NCBI RefSeq assembly: GCF_900106645.1
Contig: NZ_FNMV01000019.1
Coordinates: forward strand, 1 to 64,000
DNA length: 64,000 bases
From: Flavobacterium degerlachei
GTDB lineage: Bacteria > Bacteroidota > Bacteroidia > Flavobacteriales > Flavobacteriaceae
Direction of reading: 5' to 3'
Position 1 is the first letter of the stretch; every line of letters begins with the position of its first letter. Under the pieces are notes generated by a model, which saw only the letters and a program-made list of their open reading frames with translations, was not told the DNA's origin and made no database searches. The translations under genes were made by a program, and so were the position numbers. Positions 8,949 through 17,732 of this stretch are shown in pieces.

Positions 8949-10208
8949 TTATTTTTCGTCACTGGTTACAATTTGCATAGTTTCCGTGCTCACTTGTTTT
9001 AAAATCACTTTTTTACCTTGTTCAACTGTTTGCGTGGCCATGTCATCAAAATGTCTAATGGTATATAAAGTCACATTTTCGCTAAAGTCAACTTTGAATT
9101 TTTTTGACAATATGGTATTCAAAGTTTTAAAATTATCAAATTTATCCTCTACACATACTGAAAAACTAATGGCAGTATTCTGAATCAAGTTTACTTTAAG
9201 CTTAAATTGGTGAAACAAAGCAAAGATTTCGCTTATGTTTTCTTCCATAATGAAAGAGAAGTCAATTGATGAAAGAGAAATTAACAATTGGTTTCTTTTA
9301 ACGATAAAGCAAGGTAAAAAAGGCTCTAATGCAACTCCTTTAGAAACACTTGTTCCTTTTAGCAAAGGGTTTATAAAAGATTTTACATACAATGGAATCT
9401 CCTTTTTTTGTAAAGGCTGTAATGTTTTTGGATGTATAACCGTTGCACCATAAAAAGCTAATTCTATCGCTTCACGATAAGAAATTTGGTTTAGCAAGCT
9501 CGCATTTTCAAAATATCTAGGGTCAGCATTCATGACTCCAGGTACATCTTTCCAGATAGTCACACTTTCTGCATTCAGGCAATAAGCAAAAATCGCAGCA
9601 GTATAATCAGAGCCTTCACGACCTAATGTTGTTGTGAAATTATTTTCATCAGAACCCAAGAATCCTTGAGTAACGTTCAGAATTTTTCTCTTTACATTTT
9701 TTGAGATGTTTTTATGAGTTAAATCCCAATCCACTTCTGCATCTCTATAGTTTGAATTTGTTTTGATGAAATTACGAACATCAAGGCAATTCGTTTGGAT
9801 ACCCATAAAATTCATGAAATGGCTCAATATAGTTGTAGAGATTAATTCTCCAAAACTCACTATTTGATCATAAACAAAATCATAATTTGGTGATTTATTG
9901 TGTGCTAAAAAATATTCTAAATCTGAAAAATGGGATTTCACCGCGACGAAAACTTCATTTTTGTCGTTGTCGAAAAGATCCAATAAGATTTGGTTATGGT
10001 ACTTTTTGACTTCCTGAACAGATGATTGCAATGCTGATGATTTGTCAAAATAGTCTTTTATGACCACCTCTAGGGCATTTGTTGTCTTTCCCATAGCGGA
10101 AACTACTAACAGTACATCCTCAAAACCTACTTTTTGTAAAACGTCATAAACGTTTCTGATCCCTTCGGCATCTTTTACTGATGCTCCTCCAAATTTGAAT
10201 ACTCTCAT
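8949..10208 (-). CDS. Aspartate kinase (monofunctional)
   Basis: This enzyme phosphorylates L-aspartate with ATP, the first step toward lysine, threonine, methionine and diaminopimelate. The 419-residue protein starts with the kinase signature FKFGGASVKDAEGIRNV and keeps the amino-acid kinase motifs TTLGREGSDYTAA (about 193-205), WKDVPGVMNADPRYF and ATVIHPKTLQPLQKKEIPL. The C-terminal third (about 300-400) is consistent with ACT-type regulatory domains, which usually give feedback inhibition by lysine or threonine. The effector cannot be told from the sequence. There is no homoserine dehydrogenase fusion. The GNAT gene lies 27 bases upstream in the same direction, and both probably use the promoter at 10786-10793. 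Confidence 0.93.
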   Translation of the reverse strand: MRVFKFGGASVKDAEGIRNVYDVLQKVGFEDVLLVVSAMGKTTNALEVVIKDYFDKSSALQSSVQEVKKYHNQILLDLFDNDKNEVFVAVKSHFSDLEYFLAHNKSPNYDFVYDQIVSFGELISTTILSHFMNFMGIQTNCLDVRNFIKTNSNYRDAEVDWDLTHKNISKNVKRKILNVTQGFLGSDENNFTTTLGREGSDYTAAIFAYCLNAESVTIWKDVPGVMNADPRYFENASLLNQISYREAIELAFYGATVIHPKTLQPLQKKEIPLYVKSFINPLLKGTSVSKGVALEPFLPCFIVKRNQLLISLSSIDFSFIMEENISEIFALFHQFKLKVNLIQNTAISFSVCVEDKFDNFKTLNTILSKKFKVDFSENVTLYTIRHFDDMATQTVEQGKKVILKQVSTETMQIVTSDEK

Positions 10209-10235
10209 ATTTTTTTAAACAAATAATTTGTAACT

Positions 10236-10715
10236 CTATTTCAATCTATTATCGACAAAATAATTAATTCCTTCCTCGTCCATTTGTGCCAGATACCAGT
10301 CTTTAAGTACTTTTGCTCCTGATTTTTCATAAAATTCAATGGCGGGTGTATTCCAGTCAAGAACGTGCCAGTCAATTCTGCGTACATTGTCTTTCTTACC
10401 TTGTTTGATGATTTCAGAATACAAAGCATATCCTAATCCTGTGCCTCGCATCTTTTCTTTAACTACTAAATCTTCTAAGTGGATTATTTTTCCTTTCCAA
10501 GTAGAATATCGGTAATAGTACAATGCAATTCCTACAATTTCTGAATCTTGTTCTGCAACAAAAACATGAAATAATGGATTAGTACCAAAGCCATCTCGAA
10601 CTAAATCATCAACCGTTATTAAAACCGCATCTGGCTCTTTTTCATAATCTGCCAGTTCTTGAATCAGCCCCAAAACGGCACCCATGTCTTCTGCTGTTCC
10701 TATTCGAATTTTCAT
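10236..10715 (-). CDS. GNAT family N-acetyltransferase
   Basis: A single GNAT domain fills this 159-residue protein. The acetyl-CoA binding segment is VVKEKMRGTGLGYALY (about 86-101; the R/Q-x-x-G-x-G/A pattern), and a late motif HVLDWNTPAIEFYEKSGA (about 117-134) is typical of diamine-acetyltransferase-like members. The natural acceptor may be a polyamine or other small amine, but the subfamily does not fix it. It is the first gene of a probable two-gene unit with aspartate kinase, with no obvious functional link. Confidence 0.88.
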   Translation of the reverse strand: MKIRIGTAEDMGAVLGLIQELADYEKEPDAVLITVDDLVRDGFGTNPLFHVFVAEQDSEIVGIALYYYRYSTWKGKIIHLEDLVVKEKMRGTGLGYALYSEIIKQGKKDNVRRIDWHVLDWNTPAIEFYEKSGAKVLKDWYLAQMDEEGINYFVDNRLK

Positions 10716-10785
10716 ATTATCTAATTTTAAAGGTTTAAATGCTTAAAATAAGCTTTTTGGACTCCTAATTTAGCTGTTTTATCAG

Positions 10786-10793
10786 CAAATATA
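10786..10793 (-). promoter_or_regulatory. Bacteroidota -7 element for the GNAT/aspartate kinase unit
   Basis: The minus strand reads TATATTTG, a perfect TAnnTTTG, about 70 bases before the GNAT start codon. No convincing TTG was found at -33 spacing. It implies a leader of about 65 bases. Confidence 0.5.
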
Positions 10794-10883
10794 CAATACT
10801 GACAAACTAAGTAAATTTTATTCAATTCATTTTCACAAAATAAGCGATATTTGTGACCTTAAACTAACTACAACGATGTCGTA

Positions 10884-11903
10884 ATGGAAGAACGCAACAA
10901 GACCTTAGGGGAATTTATCATTGAAAACCAAAATGCCTTTCAATATTCGTCGGGCGAATTATCCCGAATCATCAATTCAATCCGATTAGCAGCCAAAGTT
11001 GTTAATTATAAAGTGAACAAAGCTGGACTAGTGGATATAGTGGGAGCAGCAGGTGAACAAAACATTCAGGGGGAAGACCAACAAAAATTGGATGTTTATG
11101 CAAATGAGGTTTTTATTCAAACTTTAATAAACCGTGAAATTGTATGTGGAATTGCTTCTGAAGAAAATGACGAATTTATAACTGTCGAAGGAAGCGATAA
11201 TAGCCATAACAACAAATATGTGGTTTTAATGGATCCATTGGACGGTTCATCTAATATTGACGTAAACGTTTCTGTGGGAACTATTTTTTCTGTTTATAGA
11301 AGAATAACTCCAATAGGAAGTCCAGTAACAATAGAAGATTTCTTGCAACCAGGAACAAATCAAGTTGCTGCAGGATATGTAATCTATGGTACATCGACAA
11401 TGATTGTTTATACAACTGGTCATGGAGTAAACGGGTTTACATTAAATCCAGCAATTGGAACCTTTTATTTATCGCATCCAAACATGAGGTTTTCCGAAGA
11501 CGGAAATATTTATTCTATTAATGAGGGGAATTATGTTCACTTTCCTCAAGGCGTTAAAAATTATATTAAGTATTGCCAATCAGAAGAGGGAGATAGACCA
11601 TATACATCTCGTTACATAGGAAGTCTGGTTTCAGATATTCATAGAAATATGATAAAAGGTGGGATTTATATATATCCAACCAGTTCTAAAGCACCAAAAG
11701 GAAAACTACGACTGTTATATGAATGTAATCCAATGGCATTTATTGTAGAGCAGGCTGGAGGAAAAGCATCTGATGGTTTTGGAAGAATAATGGAAATTGA
11801 ACCAACCGAATTACACGAACGTGTTCCGTTTTTCTGTGGAAGCTATAACATGGTTGAAAAAGCAGAAGAGTTTATGCACGATGCAAAATTAAGCAAGTAC
11901 TAA
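10884..11903 (+). CDS. fbp: Fructose-1,6-bisphosphatase, class I
   Basis: It hydrolyses fructose-1,6-bisphosphate to fructose-6-phosphate, the committed cytosolic step of gluconeogenesis. The 339 residues match a full class I enzyme. The metal-binding segment MDPLDGSSNIDVNVSVGTIF (about 114-133) is intact. The substrate-binding region includes SRYIGSLVSDIHRNMIKGG and YECNPMAFIVEQAGGKASDG. It is transcribed alone, with a -7-like GATATTTG (one mismatch) shortly upstream and a strong terminator after the stop. AMP inhibition and use of Mg2+ are general to the class and not read here. Confidence 0.97.
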   Translation: MEERNKTLGEFIIENQNAFQYSSGELSRIINSIRLAAKVVNYKVNKAGLVDIVGAAGEQNIQGEDQQKLDVYANEVFIQTLINREIVCGIASEENDEFITVEGSDNSHNNKYVVLMDPLDGSSNIDVNVSVGTIFSVYRRITPIGSPVTIEDFLQPGTNQVAAGYVIYGTSTMIVYTTGHGVNGFTLNPAIGTFYLSHPNMRFSEDGNIYSINEGNYVHFPQGVKNYIKYCQSEEGDRPYTSRYIGSLVSDIHRNMIKGGIYIYPTSSKAPKGKLRLLYECNPMAFIVEQAGGKASDGFGRIMEIEPTELHERVPFFCGSYNMVEKAEEFMHDAKLSKY

Positions 11904-11908
11904 AAGTA

Positions 11909-11940
11909 AAAACGCCCTAATTAAATTAGGGCGTTTTTTA
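11909..11940. terminator. Bidirectional intrinsic terminator
   Basis: AACGCCCTAATT at 11911-11922 pairs with AATTAGGGCGTT at 11924-11935 (a realistic stem is about 9 bp), followed by a T tract. It separates the convergent fbp and TerB-like genes. Confidence 0.9.
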
Positions 11941-11950
11941 TATACTTTAA

Positions 11951-12379
11951 TTATTCGTGTTTTTGCATTTCTGTAAGGAAGTCGTCTAAGTCTGCTTTAT
12001 TGTCTACCAGTGATAGTGCAGTGGCAACAATAAAATCTACATTTTCAGGTGTAAATCCAATACCTAAACTAAGTTTTTTCAACATTACTTCTTGATTGTC
12101 TCCTAATATATGGTCAACATTCACTATTCGAGCTAAATCATACAAACGTTCTAATCGTTGCGCATACAAGTAAGGAGGGTTGATTGGGTATTTTGAAGGG
12201 TTTTCTAGAATTTCGGCATATTCTGCTTGAGAAATTTCTAGTCGAATCGCTAATTTGTCTAAAAATTCTTTTTCTTCCGGGGCAAAAATCCCGTCTGCTA
12301 ATGCTAATCTTACAATGGAAGAAAAGTGACCTTTATTTCTTTGTTTGAATTCGCTATCAAATAAATCTGAAAATGACAT
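11951..12379 (-). CDS. TerB-like (tellurite-resistance fold) cytosolic protein
   Basis: The protein is 142 residues from the ATG at 12379. An in-frame ATG at 12457 exists, but it lies upstream of the -7 element at 12404-12411, so it would not be in the mRNA, and the extra residues look like AT-rich leader. The protein is all-helical. ALADGIFAPEEKEFLDKLA (about 24-42) is the acidic metal-binding helix pair of TerB/DjlA-type domains. Such proteins are widespread and usually lack a proven role; direct tellurite resistance should not be assumed. The gene is single, convergent with fbp and divergent from the HupE operon. Confidence 0.75.
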   Translation of the reverse strand: MSFSDLFDSEFKQRNKGHFSSIVRLALADGIFAPEEKEFLDKLAIRLEISQAEYAEILENPSKYPINPPYLYAQRLERLYDLARIVNVDHILGDNQEVMLKKLSLGIGFTPENVDFIVATALSLVDNKADLDDFLTEMQKHE

Positions 12380-12403
12380 AGTTAATTTTTTATTTATATT
12401 GGA

Positions 12404-12411
12404 CAAAGATA
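12404..12411 (-). promoter_or_regulatory. -7 element that fixes the TerB-like start codon
   Basis: The minus strand reads TATCTTTG, a perfect TAnnTTTG, 24 bases before the ATG at 12379. Transcription should begin near 12400, downstream of the alternative ATG at 12457. Confidence 0.6.
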
Positions 12412-12564
12412 ATTCAATTTTTAAAATATTAATTTTCTTTTTAATTTTTCTTTGCAAACTGTGATTTTTAGTAAAATTTAACTAAGGATTTGAACGTTCG
12501 ATTCAGTCATTTTCAAAATTAATCGTAAGTTTACAGCCCCTTTATCAATTTAATTATTTAACCT

Positions 12565-13158
12565 ATGTCGCAGTTTTGGATATATTTTCAAATAGGATTA
12601 AAGCATGTTTTAGATATCAATTCTTATGATCATGTTCTGTTCTTAATCGCATTAGCTATTCCGTTTACTTTCAAGGACTGGAAGAGATTAGTACTTTTAG
12701 TATCGCTCTTTACCATTGGTCATACAATGGCCTTAATGCTTTCTGTTTTTGAGATTATTACGATCAAAGTGAGTGTGGTGGAACTGTTGATTCCTATAAC
12801 TATTTTGATAACAGCATTTTATAATCTTTTTACGGCGGGAAGATCTAGTAAAAAAGAAGGCCTGAATTTGATATTTTTCGTGACTTTATTTTTTGGTATC
12901 ATACATGGATTGGGTTTTTCAAACTACTTTAAATCGATTCTTGGCGGAGATGCCGTATCTAAAATATTGCCTTTGTCTGAATTTGCATTAGGAATTGAAG
13001 CTGCACAAATTGTTGTAGTTTTTATTGTTTTAATTTTGTCGTATATTGTACAAACCGTTTTTAGATTCTCAAGAAGAGATTGGGCATTAGTGTTTTCGGC
13101 ATTCGTAATAGGAGTGGTATTGCCAATGATAATTGGAAATGAAATTTGGATAAGATAA
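12565..13158 (+). CDS. HupE/UreJ family membrane protein
   Basis: This 197-residue integral membrane protein has about six hydrophobic helices. It carries the family motifs GLKHVLDINSYDHVLFLIAL near the N-terminus, TIGHTMALMLS, and FFGIIHGLGFSNYF in the middle. The conserved histidines suggest metal handling. HupE/UreJ relatives are linked to nickel or other metal uptake in hydrogenase and urease operons, but neither enzyme is seen here, so the substrate is unknown. It is the first gene of a tight operon: dCMP deaminase starts 2 bases after its stop. Confidence 0.85.
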   Translation: MSQFWIYFQIGLKHVLDINSYDHVLFLIALAIPFTFKDWKRLVLLVSLFTIGHTMALMLSVFEIITIKVSVVELLIPITILITAFYNLFTAGRSSKKEGLNLIFFVTLFFGIIHGLGFSNYFKSILGGDAVSKILPLSEFALGIEAAQIVVVFIVLILSYIVQTVFRFSRRDWALVFSAFVIGVVLPMIIGNEIWIR

Positions 13159-13160
13159 AA

Positions 13161-13592
13161 ATGGAGACAAAAAAGTTGAATAAATACGATAAAGCGTATC
13201 TTAGAATTGCTACAGAATGGGGACTTTTGTCGTATTGCAAGCGAAAACAAGTGGGCGCGATAATCGTTCGCGACCGAATGATAATTTCTGATGGTTATAA
13301 CGGAACGCCTTCCGGTTTTGAAAATTGCTGTGAAGATGAAGAAGGATTGACACGTTGGGATGTTTTACATGCTGAAGCAAATGCGATACTAAAAGTGGCT
13401 AGATCTACTCAGTCTTGTGAGGGAGCTACTTTATATATAACGCTTTCGCCATGCAAAGAATGCAGTAAATTAATACACCAATCCGGAATTAAAAGAGTGG
13501 TGTATCATAATGGATACCGTGATGATTCAGGGATTCAGTTTTTAATAAAAGCGGGGGTAGTGGTTGAGCATATCCCAGCATTAGAGGAATAA
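13161..13592 (+). CDS. dCMP/CMP deaminase family protein
   Basis: This zinc deaminase has 143 residues from the ATG at 13161. A TTG 15 bases upstream overlaps the HupE stop and is not needed. The catalytic zinc site is complete: HAEANAI (His ligand plus catalytic Glu) and SPCKECSKL (two Cys ligands). The N-terminal KYDKAYLRIATEWGLLSYC and the insert NGTPSGFENCCEDEEGL are typical of ComEB/dCMP deaminases, which make dUMP for thymidylate synthesis. It sits between HupE and the S41 peptidase with almost no spacing (2 and 0 bases), so the three genes are co-transcribed. Confidence 0.9.
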   Translation: METKKLNKYDKAYLRIATEWGLLSYCKRKQVGAIIVRDRMIISDGYNGTPSGFENCCEDEEGLTRWDVLHAEANAILKVARSTQSCEGATLYITLSPCKECSKLIHQSGIKRVVYHNGYRDDSGIQFLIKAGVVVEHIPALEE

Positions 13593-15170
13593 ATGAAAAC
13601 AAAAATTACATATCTTCCTATACTTCTTGGCGCAACTCTTGCTCTTGGGTTTGCGTTAGGCGGGCTTTTGAATTCCTCTAACGAAAATTATTTTTCAGCA
13701 ACTAGCACTTCAAAAACAAAACTCAATAAACTTATTGATTTTATCGACAATGAATATGTCGATGATGTGAATACCGATTCTATCGTTGATATAACGGTCG
13801 ATAATATATTAGGACAACTTGATCCACATTCTGTTTATATGCCTCCAAGTGAGCAGGCACAAGTTGCTGAAAATATGAAAGGCGATTTTGTGGGAATAGG
13901 AGTTAACTTTTATATGTACAAAGATTCTCTAGCGATTATAAAACCAGTTGAAAATGGCCCTTCGGCAAAAGCGGGAATTAAAGCGGGTGACCGAATTTTA
14001 TATGCTGGAAAGACAAAGCTATTTGGCCGTAAACTACCCAGTGACAGTTTGTTTTCTAGTTTAAAAGGAGAACAAGGTTCCGTAGTCGAGCTGACAATAT
14101 ACAGAAAATCAGAGCAAAAGAAATTAAAAGTAAAAATTAAAAGGGATGTCATTCCTTTGAAAAGTGTTGATGTTGCGGTACTCCTCAATCAAAATACAGG
14201 TTATATTAAAATCAATCGATTTGCTGAGACAACTTTTGAAGAGTTTAAGATAGGTCTAGCCAAATTGAAAAAAGAGGGGGCAAAAACATTGGTTATTGAT
14301 CTTAGAGATAATGGCGGTGGTTATATGGATGAAGCCATTGAAATTGCTGATGAATTATTAAAAGACAAGCAGTTAATTGTTTTTACCAAAAATAAAAAAG
14401 GCAATGTCAAAAAAACCTATGCTACTAAAAAAGGGGAGTTCGAGAGTGGAAACGTATTTGTGCTAATCAATGAAAATAGTGCTTCTGCCAGCGAAATTTT
14501 AGCGGGTGCTATTCAGGATAATGATAGGGGAACTATTGTAGGTCGTCGTTCTTTTGGGAAAGGCTTAGTGCAGCGCGAAATGGATTTTAATGATGGTTCT
14601 GCTGTGCGGTTGACCGTTGCTAGGTATTATACTCCCACTGGGCGATCCATTCAAAAACCATATTCTAAGGGGAATGAAGAATATTTTAAAGAATCAGAAT
14701 CTCGTTTTGAAAAAGGGGAGTTGTATGAGAAAGACAGTATAAAGGTAGTTGATAGCTTGAAATTCAAAACGCCAAAGGGAAAGATTGTATATGGCGGAGG
14801 AGGAATTGTTCCAGATGTTTTTATACCAATTGAATTAGAACACGGTGATATAAATGTTGTTTATTTAATGCAATCTGGAATCGTGGGTAACTTTGTATTT
14901 GAGCAGTTAGATCGTGATAGAAGTATTTTTAAAGGACTTTCATATGTGGATTTTGTTTCTAAAATGAATGCTAGTAATTTGTATTTTAATCAATTTCAGA
15001 AAAAACTATATCAAAACGGTTTAGATATAAATTTAACAGATAGTAAGGCAATTGTAAAGCGCTATCTCATGGCTGAATTTGCCCGACAGTTGTATGGAGA
15101 AATAAGTTATTATGAAATTGTTCTAAAGGAAGATGCAATGGTTAAAGCAGTCTTGAAAGCTAAAAAGTAA
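13593..15170 (+). CDS. S41 family C-terminal processing peptidase
   Basis: This 525-residue protein has an N-terminal signal/anchor (about 8-27), a PDZ domain at about 95-180 (GDFVGIGVNFYMYKDSLAI, GPSAKAGIKAGDRIL) and the S41 protease core. The core shows DLRDNGGGYMDEAIEIADE and then NENSASASEILAGAIQDN with the nucleophile serine. The lysine of the Ser/Lys dyad lies in GRRSFGKGLVQ. It is expected to act in the periplasm, trimming or degrading envelope proteins. Its ATG directly follows the stop of the dCMP deaminase gene. The C-terminal 120 residues beyond the core resemble the tail of other Bacteroidota CtpA-like proteins. The substrate is not known. Confidence 0.92.
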   Translation: MKTKITYLPILLGATLALGFALGGLLNSSNENYFSATSTSKTKLNKLIDFIDNEYVDDVNTDSIVDITVDNILGQLDPHSVYMPPSEQAQVAENMKGDFVGIGVNFYMYKDSLAIIKPVENGPSAKAGIKAGDRILYAGKTKLFGRKLPSDSLFSSLKGEQGSVVELTIYRKSEQKKLKVKIKRDVIPLKSVDVAVLLNQNTGYIKINRFAETTFEEFKIGLAKLKKEGAKTLVIDLRDNGGGYMDEAIEIADELLKDKQLIVFTKNKKGNVKKTYATKKGEFESGNVFVLINENSASASEILAGAIQDNDRGTIVGRRSFGKGLVQREMDFNDGSAVRLTVARYYTPTGRSIQKPYSKGNEEYFKESESRFEKGELYEKDSIKVVDSLKFKTPKGKIVYGGGGIVPDVFIPIELEHGDINVVYLMQSGIVGNFVFEQLDRDRSIFKGLSYVDFVSKMNASNLYFNQFQKKLYQNGLDINLTDSKAIVKRYLMAEFARQLYGEISYYEIVLKEDAMVKAVLKAKK

Positions 15171-15187
15171 ATGACGCAGTAGTTTTT

Positions 15188-15937
15188 TTATTTTTCCTTA
15201 TCCCAGTCTTTTCTATATCGAATAAGTTCCTTGTCTATCATCTCTTTAGAGGTTTTTAATAAATATTCTGGATCTTCAGAGTAAAGTGGTGGGAAGTAAG
15301 TGATTTTTATTTCGGTGGTGAGTTTTCCAAAACATTTTAAAAAGTGTGGAATAAACGTATCGTCATTTATGAAAGCATCTGACTTTACTTTATAATCAAT
15401 AGCGACGGGTAGTATTGCTGCTTTTATTTGGGCGGCAGTTTTAAAGGAGCCATAATTAAAGTCTACCGTTGTAGGTAAAATGTGAGTTGTGCCTTCTGGA
15501 AAATTAATTACAGAGTTGCCATTATTGATGACTTCTTTTATGTTTTCGCATGTTTTTTGTCGGCTTTCCGGACATTCTCTTTCAACAAAAATCACTCCCG
15601 ATATTTTACAGATGTAGCCAATCAGCGGCCAAGATTCCACTTCTTTTTTACCTACAGGGAAAGCATGAATATGTCCTACAATAACTATTGGATCAAAGTA
15701 AGAACGATGATTGGCTACGATTAATCCTTGAACTATTGGTAATTCGCCATATACAGTTGTGCGGATTCCTAAAATGAAGTTGGTTATTTTAATTATAAAA
15801 TCACGTAATAAAAGTGCGTTTCGCTTTGTGGTTTTTTTACTCCAAAATAGACTTAATATATAGAAGCTTAGAGAAAAAAAGGAAACGTAAATGATGAAAA
15901 CCAGAAGTCTGGCGAGGCCTAGAAGAAATGAAAACAT
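15188..15937 (-). CDS. Lysophospholipid acyltransferase (PlsC-like)
   Basis: This 249-residue protein has an N-terminal membrane segment (about 5-30) and the acyltransferase motifs NHRSYFDPIV (H-x4-D; about 76-85) and FPEGTTH (about 145). It probably transfers an acyl chain to 1-acyl-glycerol-3-phosphate or to a related lyso-lipid at the inner membrane. It could also be one of the ornithine/glycine-lipid acyltransferases that are common in this phylum. It is convergent with the S41 peptidase gene (17-base gap) and monocistronic. Confidence 0.87.
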   Translation of the reverse strand: MFSFLLGLARLLVFIIYVSFFSLSFYILSLFWSKKTTKRNALLLRDFIIKITNFILGIRTTVYGELPIVQGLIVANHRSYFDPIVIVGHIHAFPVGKKEVESWPLIGYICKISGVIFVERECPESRQKTCENIKEVINNGNSVINFPEGTTHILPTTVDFNYGSFKTAAQIKAAILPVAIDYKVKSDAFINDDTFIPHFLKCFGKLTTEIKITYFPPLYSEDPEYLLKTSKEMIDKELIRYRKDWDKEK

Positions 15938-15996
15938 AGATTGGCTTTATAGAAAACGTAAATCTAACATTATTTTTCTAATATGCTAATTTCTGC

Positions 15997-16602
15997 TTAT
16001 CTGATGCTGTCGTGTGCATGAGTTGGTATGCCACCATTCCATAAAGTAAGGATATCTGTAGCAACAGCCGCTCCGCTTCCAGCTGCGATAGCCAGTTGAC
16101 TTCTCCAGCCAGCTAAAGTTCCAATCGCATAAATCCCATCGGCTACTTTGTGGTCGATGTTTTGTAATTGAATTCGTTGTTTTTCTGGTAGCGCTTTTTT
16201 GTGTGGTTCTACATATTGCATTAAGCCGTCAATAGCAAATGTATTTGCTGACCCAATACCAATAACTACAATTTTGCTTTTATAGGTGTTTTTGTTTGTG
16301 GTTACTGTGAATTCGGGATAATCCCCTTCAATTTTGAAGACTTTTTCGTTTGGTATTTGGTTTATGTGAGGATAAGTGCTTGATAAATGCGCTGTGCTTT
16401 CTTGTAGTAAAGTAGAGCCTAAGGTTCCTGGAGCAATTCCGTAAGCATTATTAAAAAGAGCATCTTGAAGCGATGAAGCCTTTTGATGTGTGAATATTCC
16501 AATTTTTTTGTCAGTGACAAAAGGTTTATTTTTTGCTGAACCAAGAACAAGTGCACAAGACATTCCAGAAACGCCTCCTCCGATAACTAATACATCAAAC
16601 AT
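15997..16602 (-). CDS. Short FAD-dependent oxidoreductase (thioredoxin-reductase-like)
   Basis: The 201-residue protein has the dinucleotide-binding fingerprint VLVIGGGVSGMSCALVLGSA at the N-terminus, a mid-protein VVIGIGSAN, and a late FAD segment GIYAIGTLAGWRSQLAIAAGSGAAVA. The late segment is typical of the thioredoxin reductase fold. It is about 100 residues shorter than true thioredoxin reductases. The NAD(P)-binding insert and the CxxC redox pair are absent, so it is probably a single-domain flavoprotein with another reaction. It starts 2 bases after the small membrane protein gene, forming an operon with it. Confidence 0.8.
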   Translation of the reverse strand: MFDVLVIGGGVSGMSCALVLGSAKNKPFVTDKKIGIFTHQKASSLQDALFNNAYGIAPGTLGSTLLQESTAHLSSTYPHINQIPNEKVFKIEGDYPEFTVTTNKNTYKSKIVVIGIGSANTFAIDGLMQYVEPHKKALPEKQRIQLQNIDHKVADGIYAIGTLAGWRSQLAIAAGSGAAVATDILTLWNGGIPTHAHDSIR

Positions 16603-16604
16603 AA

Positions 16605-16808
16605 TTATAGTTTGTCGTTCATCTTTTCTTCGATTTTTTTAGACATTCTAAAAATCAACAGGATTAACACTGCGCAGAATGATGCTGCAATTCCAATAAA
16701 AGCAACTATGCTATCTCCTTGAAATGGGTGTTTGAAGTCTAATAAGGTGATGTTGAAGATAATAAGCGCCAATGCCAGAAATACTAAGATGTTGGTGAAT
16801 ATTTTCAT
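16605..16808 (-). CDS. Small two-helix membrane protein
   Basis: This 67-residue protein has hydrophobic helices at about 5-22 and 34-53 and a charged C-terminal tail (MSKKIEEKMNDKL). I do not recognise the family. It is the leading gene of a two-gene unit with the short flavoprotein (2-base gap). It could be a membrane partner for that enzyme, but only position supports this. Confidence 0.65.
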   Translation of the reverse strand: MKIFTNILVFLALALIIFNITLLDFKHPFQGDSIVAFIGIAASFCAVLILLIFRMSKKIEEKMNDKL

Positions 16809-16931
16809 AAGATTTTTTTTTCGCTGTATTTAAAAAATGAGTGCTGGAAACGATTTAAATTGAATGCATTTCCAGAAAAACCAGATTATTTTTACAGGCT
16901 ACATTAGGGGGTAAATTTATAAAAAAAATAG

Positions 16932-17513
16932 TTAGACAAACAAACCTTTAACATTAGCTGCAAATAATTTAACAGCAATTGCTAGCAATATTACTCCAAA
17001 AACCTTTCTGATAATTCCTAAACCTGAAGATCCAAGCATTTTTTCGATTTTTGAAGATGATTTTAAAACAAGGTACACTAAAGCCATATTAAGGAAGATG
17101 GCAATAATTATGTTGACGGTATGGTATTGTGACTTTAAAGATAGCAAAGTAGTCATTGTTCCTGCGCCAGCAATTAAAGGAAAGGCGATTGGGACAATAG
17201 AAGCTGTCTCAGATTCCTCCTCTTTATATAAACGAATACCTAAAATCATTTCTAAAGCTAGAAAGAATAAAACAAAAGCACCGGCTACGGCAAAAGAGTT
17301 GACGTCAATTCCAATTATGTTTAACAATTCCTCTCCAACAAAAAGAAACATAATCATTATGATCATGGCTACGATAGTGGCTTTTTCAGACTGAATGTGT
17401 CCTACTTTTGTGCGCAAATCAATAATAATAGGAATGCTTCCTAAAATATCAATTACGGCAAAAAGTACCATTCCAACTGTAGCAATCTCTCTTAAATCAA
17501 CGTCCATTATCAT
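16932..17513 (-). CDS. MarC family integral membrane protein
   Basis: This 193-residue protein has six predicted transmembrane helices. Family features include AVIDILGSIPIIIDLR in the first helix, FAVAGAFVLFFLALEMILG and PIAFPLIAGAGTMTTLLSL. MarC proteins are inner-membrane proteins of uncertain transport function; the old link to multiple antibiotic resistance is not supported for the family. The start ATG at 17513 has a second in-frame ATG two codons later. The -7 element at 17535-17542 gives a leader of about 20 bases. Confidence 0.9.
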   Translation of the reverse strand: MIMDVDLREIATVGMVLFAVIDILGSIPIIIDLRTKVGHIQSEKATIVAMIIMIMFLFVGEELLNIIGIDVNSFAVAGAFVLFFLALEMILGIRLYKEEESETASIVPIAFPLIAGAGTMTTLLSLKSQYHTVNIIIAIFLNMALVYLVLKSSSKIEKMLGSSGLGIIRKVFGVILLAIAVKLFAANVKGLFV

Positions 17514-17534
17514 TTTTTAATTTTTAATTTTTTG

Positions 17535-17542
17535 CAAAGGTA
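17535..17542 (-). promoter_or_regulatory. -7 element for the MarC gene
   Basis: The minus strand reads TACCTTTG (TAnnTTTG), 22 bases before the ATG. A -33 TTG is not evident. Confidence 0.5.
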
Positions 17543-17697
17543 TAAGATTAGATGAGTTTTTTGTGTAATCACCACTTTATTAAGTATTCTAAGTGGCGGT
17601 TTTATCACATTCTTTTTTTTAAACCGACTCAGTTGCGTATTGTATTAGTGTTGTGTTAAAAGCAATATTTAATCAAGAAGCTTTGTCTTAGTTTGAC

Positions 17698-17705
17698 TAT
17701 CTTTG
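17698..17705 (+). promoter_or_regulatory. -7 element for the DUF3109 gene
   Basis: TATCTTTG (TAnnTTTG) lies 27 bases before the ATG at 17733. The alternative TTG start at 17703 lies inside this box, so it cannot be the translation start of this transcript. Confidence 0.6.
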
Positions 17706-17732
17706 CGCTTTATAATCACAGTACCCATAGCA

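Noticed and set aside
8986..9453. Plus-strand ORFs inside the aspartate kinase gene
   Set aside because: They overlap a well-conserved enzyme gene on the other strand and show no family features.
12380..12457. Longer N-terminus for the TerB-like protein
   Set aside because: The extra 26 residues lie upstream of a perfect -7 element and read as AT-rich leader.
17098..17394. 98-codon plus-strand ORF opposite the MarC gene
   Set aside because: The MarC reading has full family motifs and a promoter; the opposite frame is a shadow.
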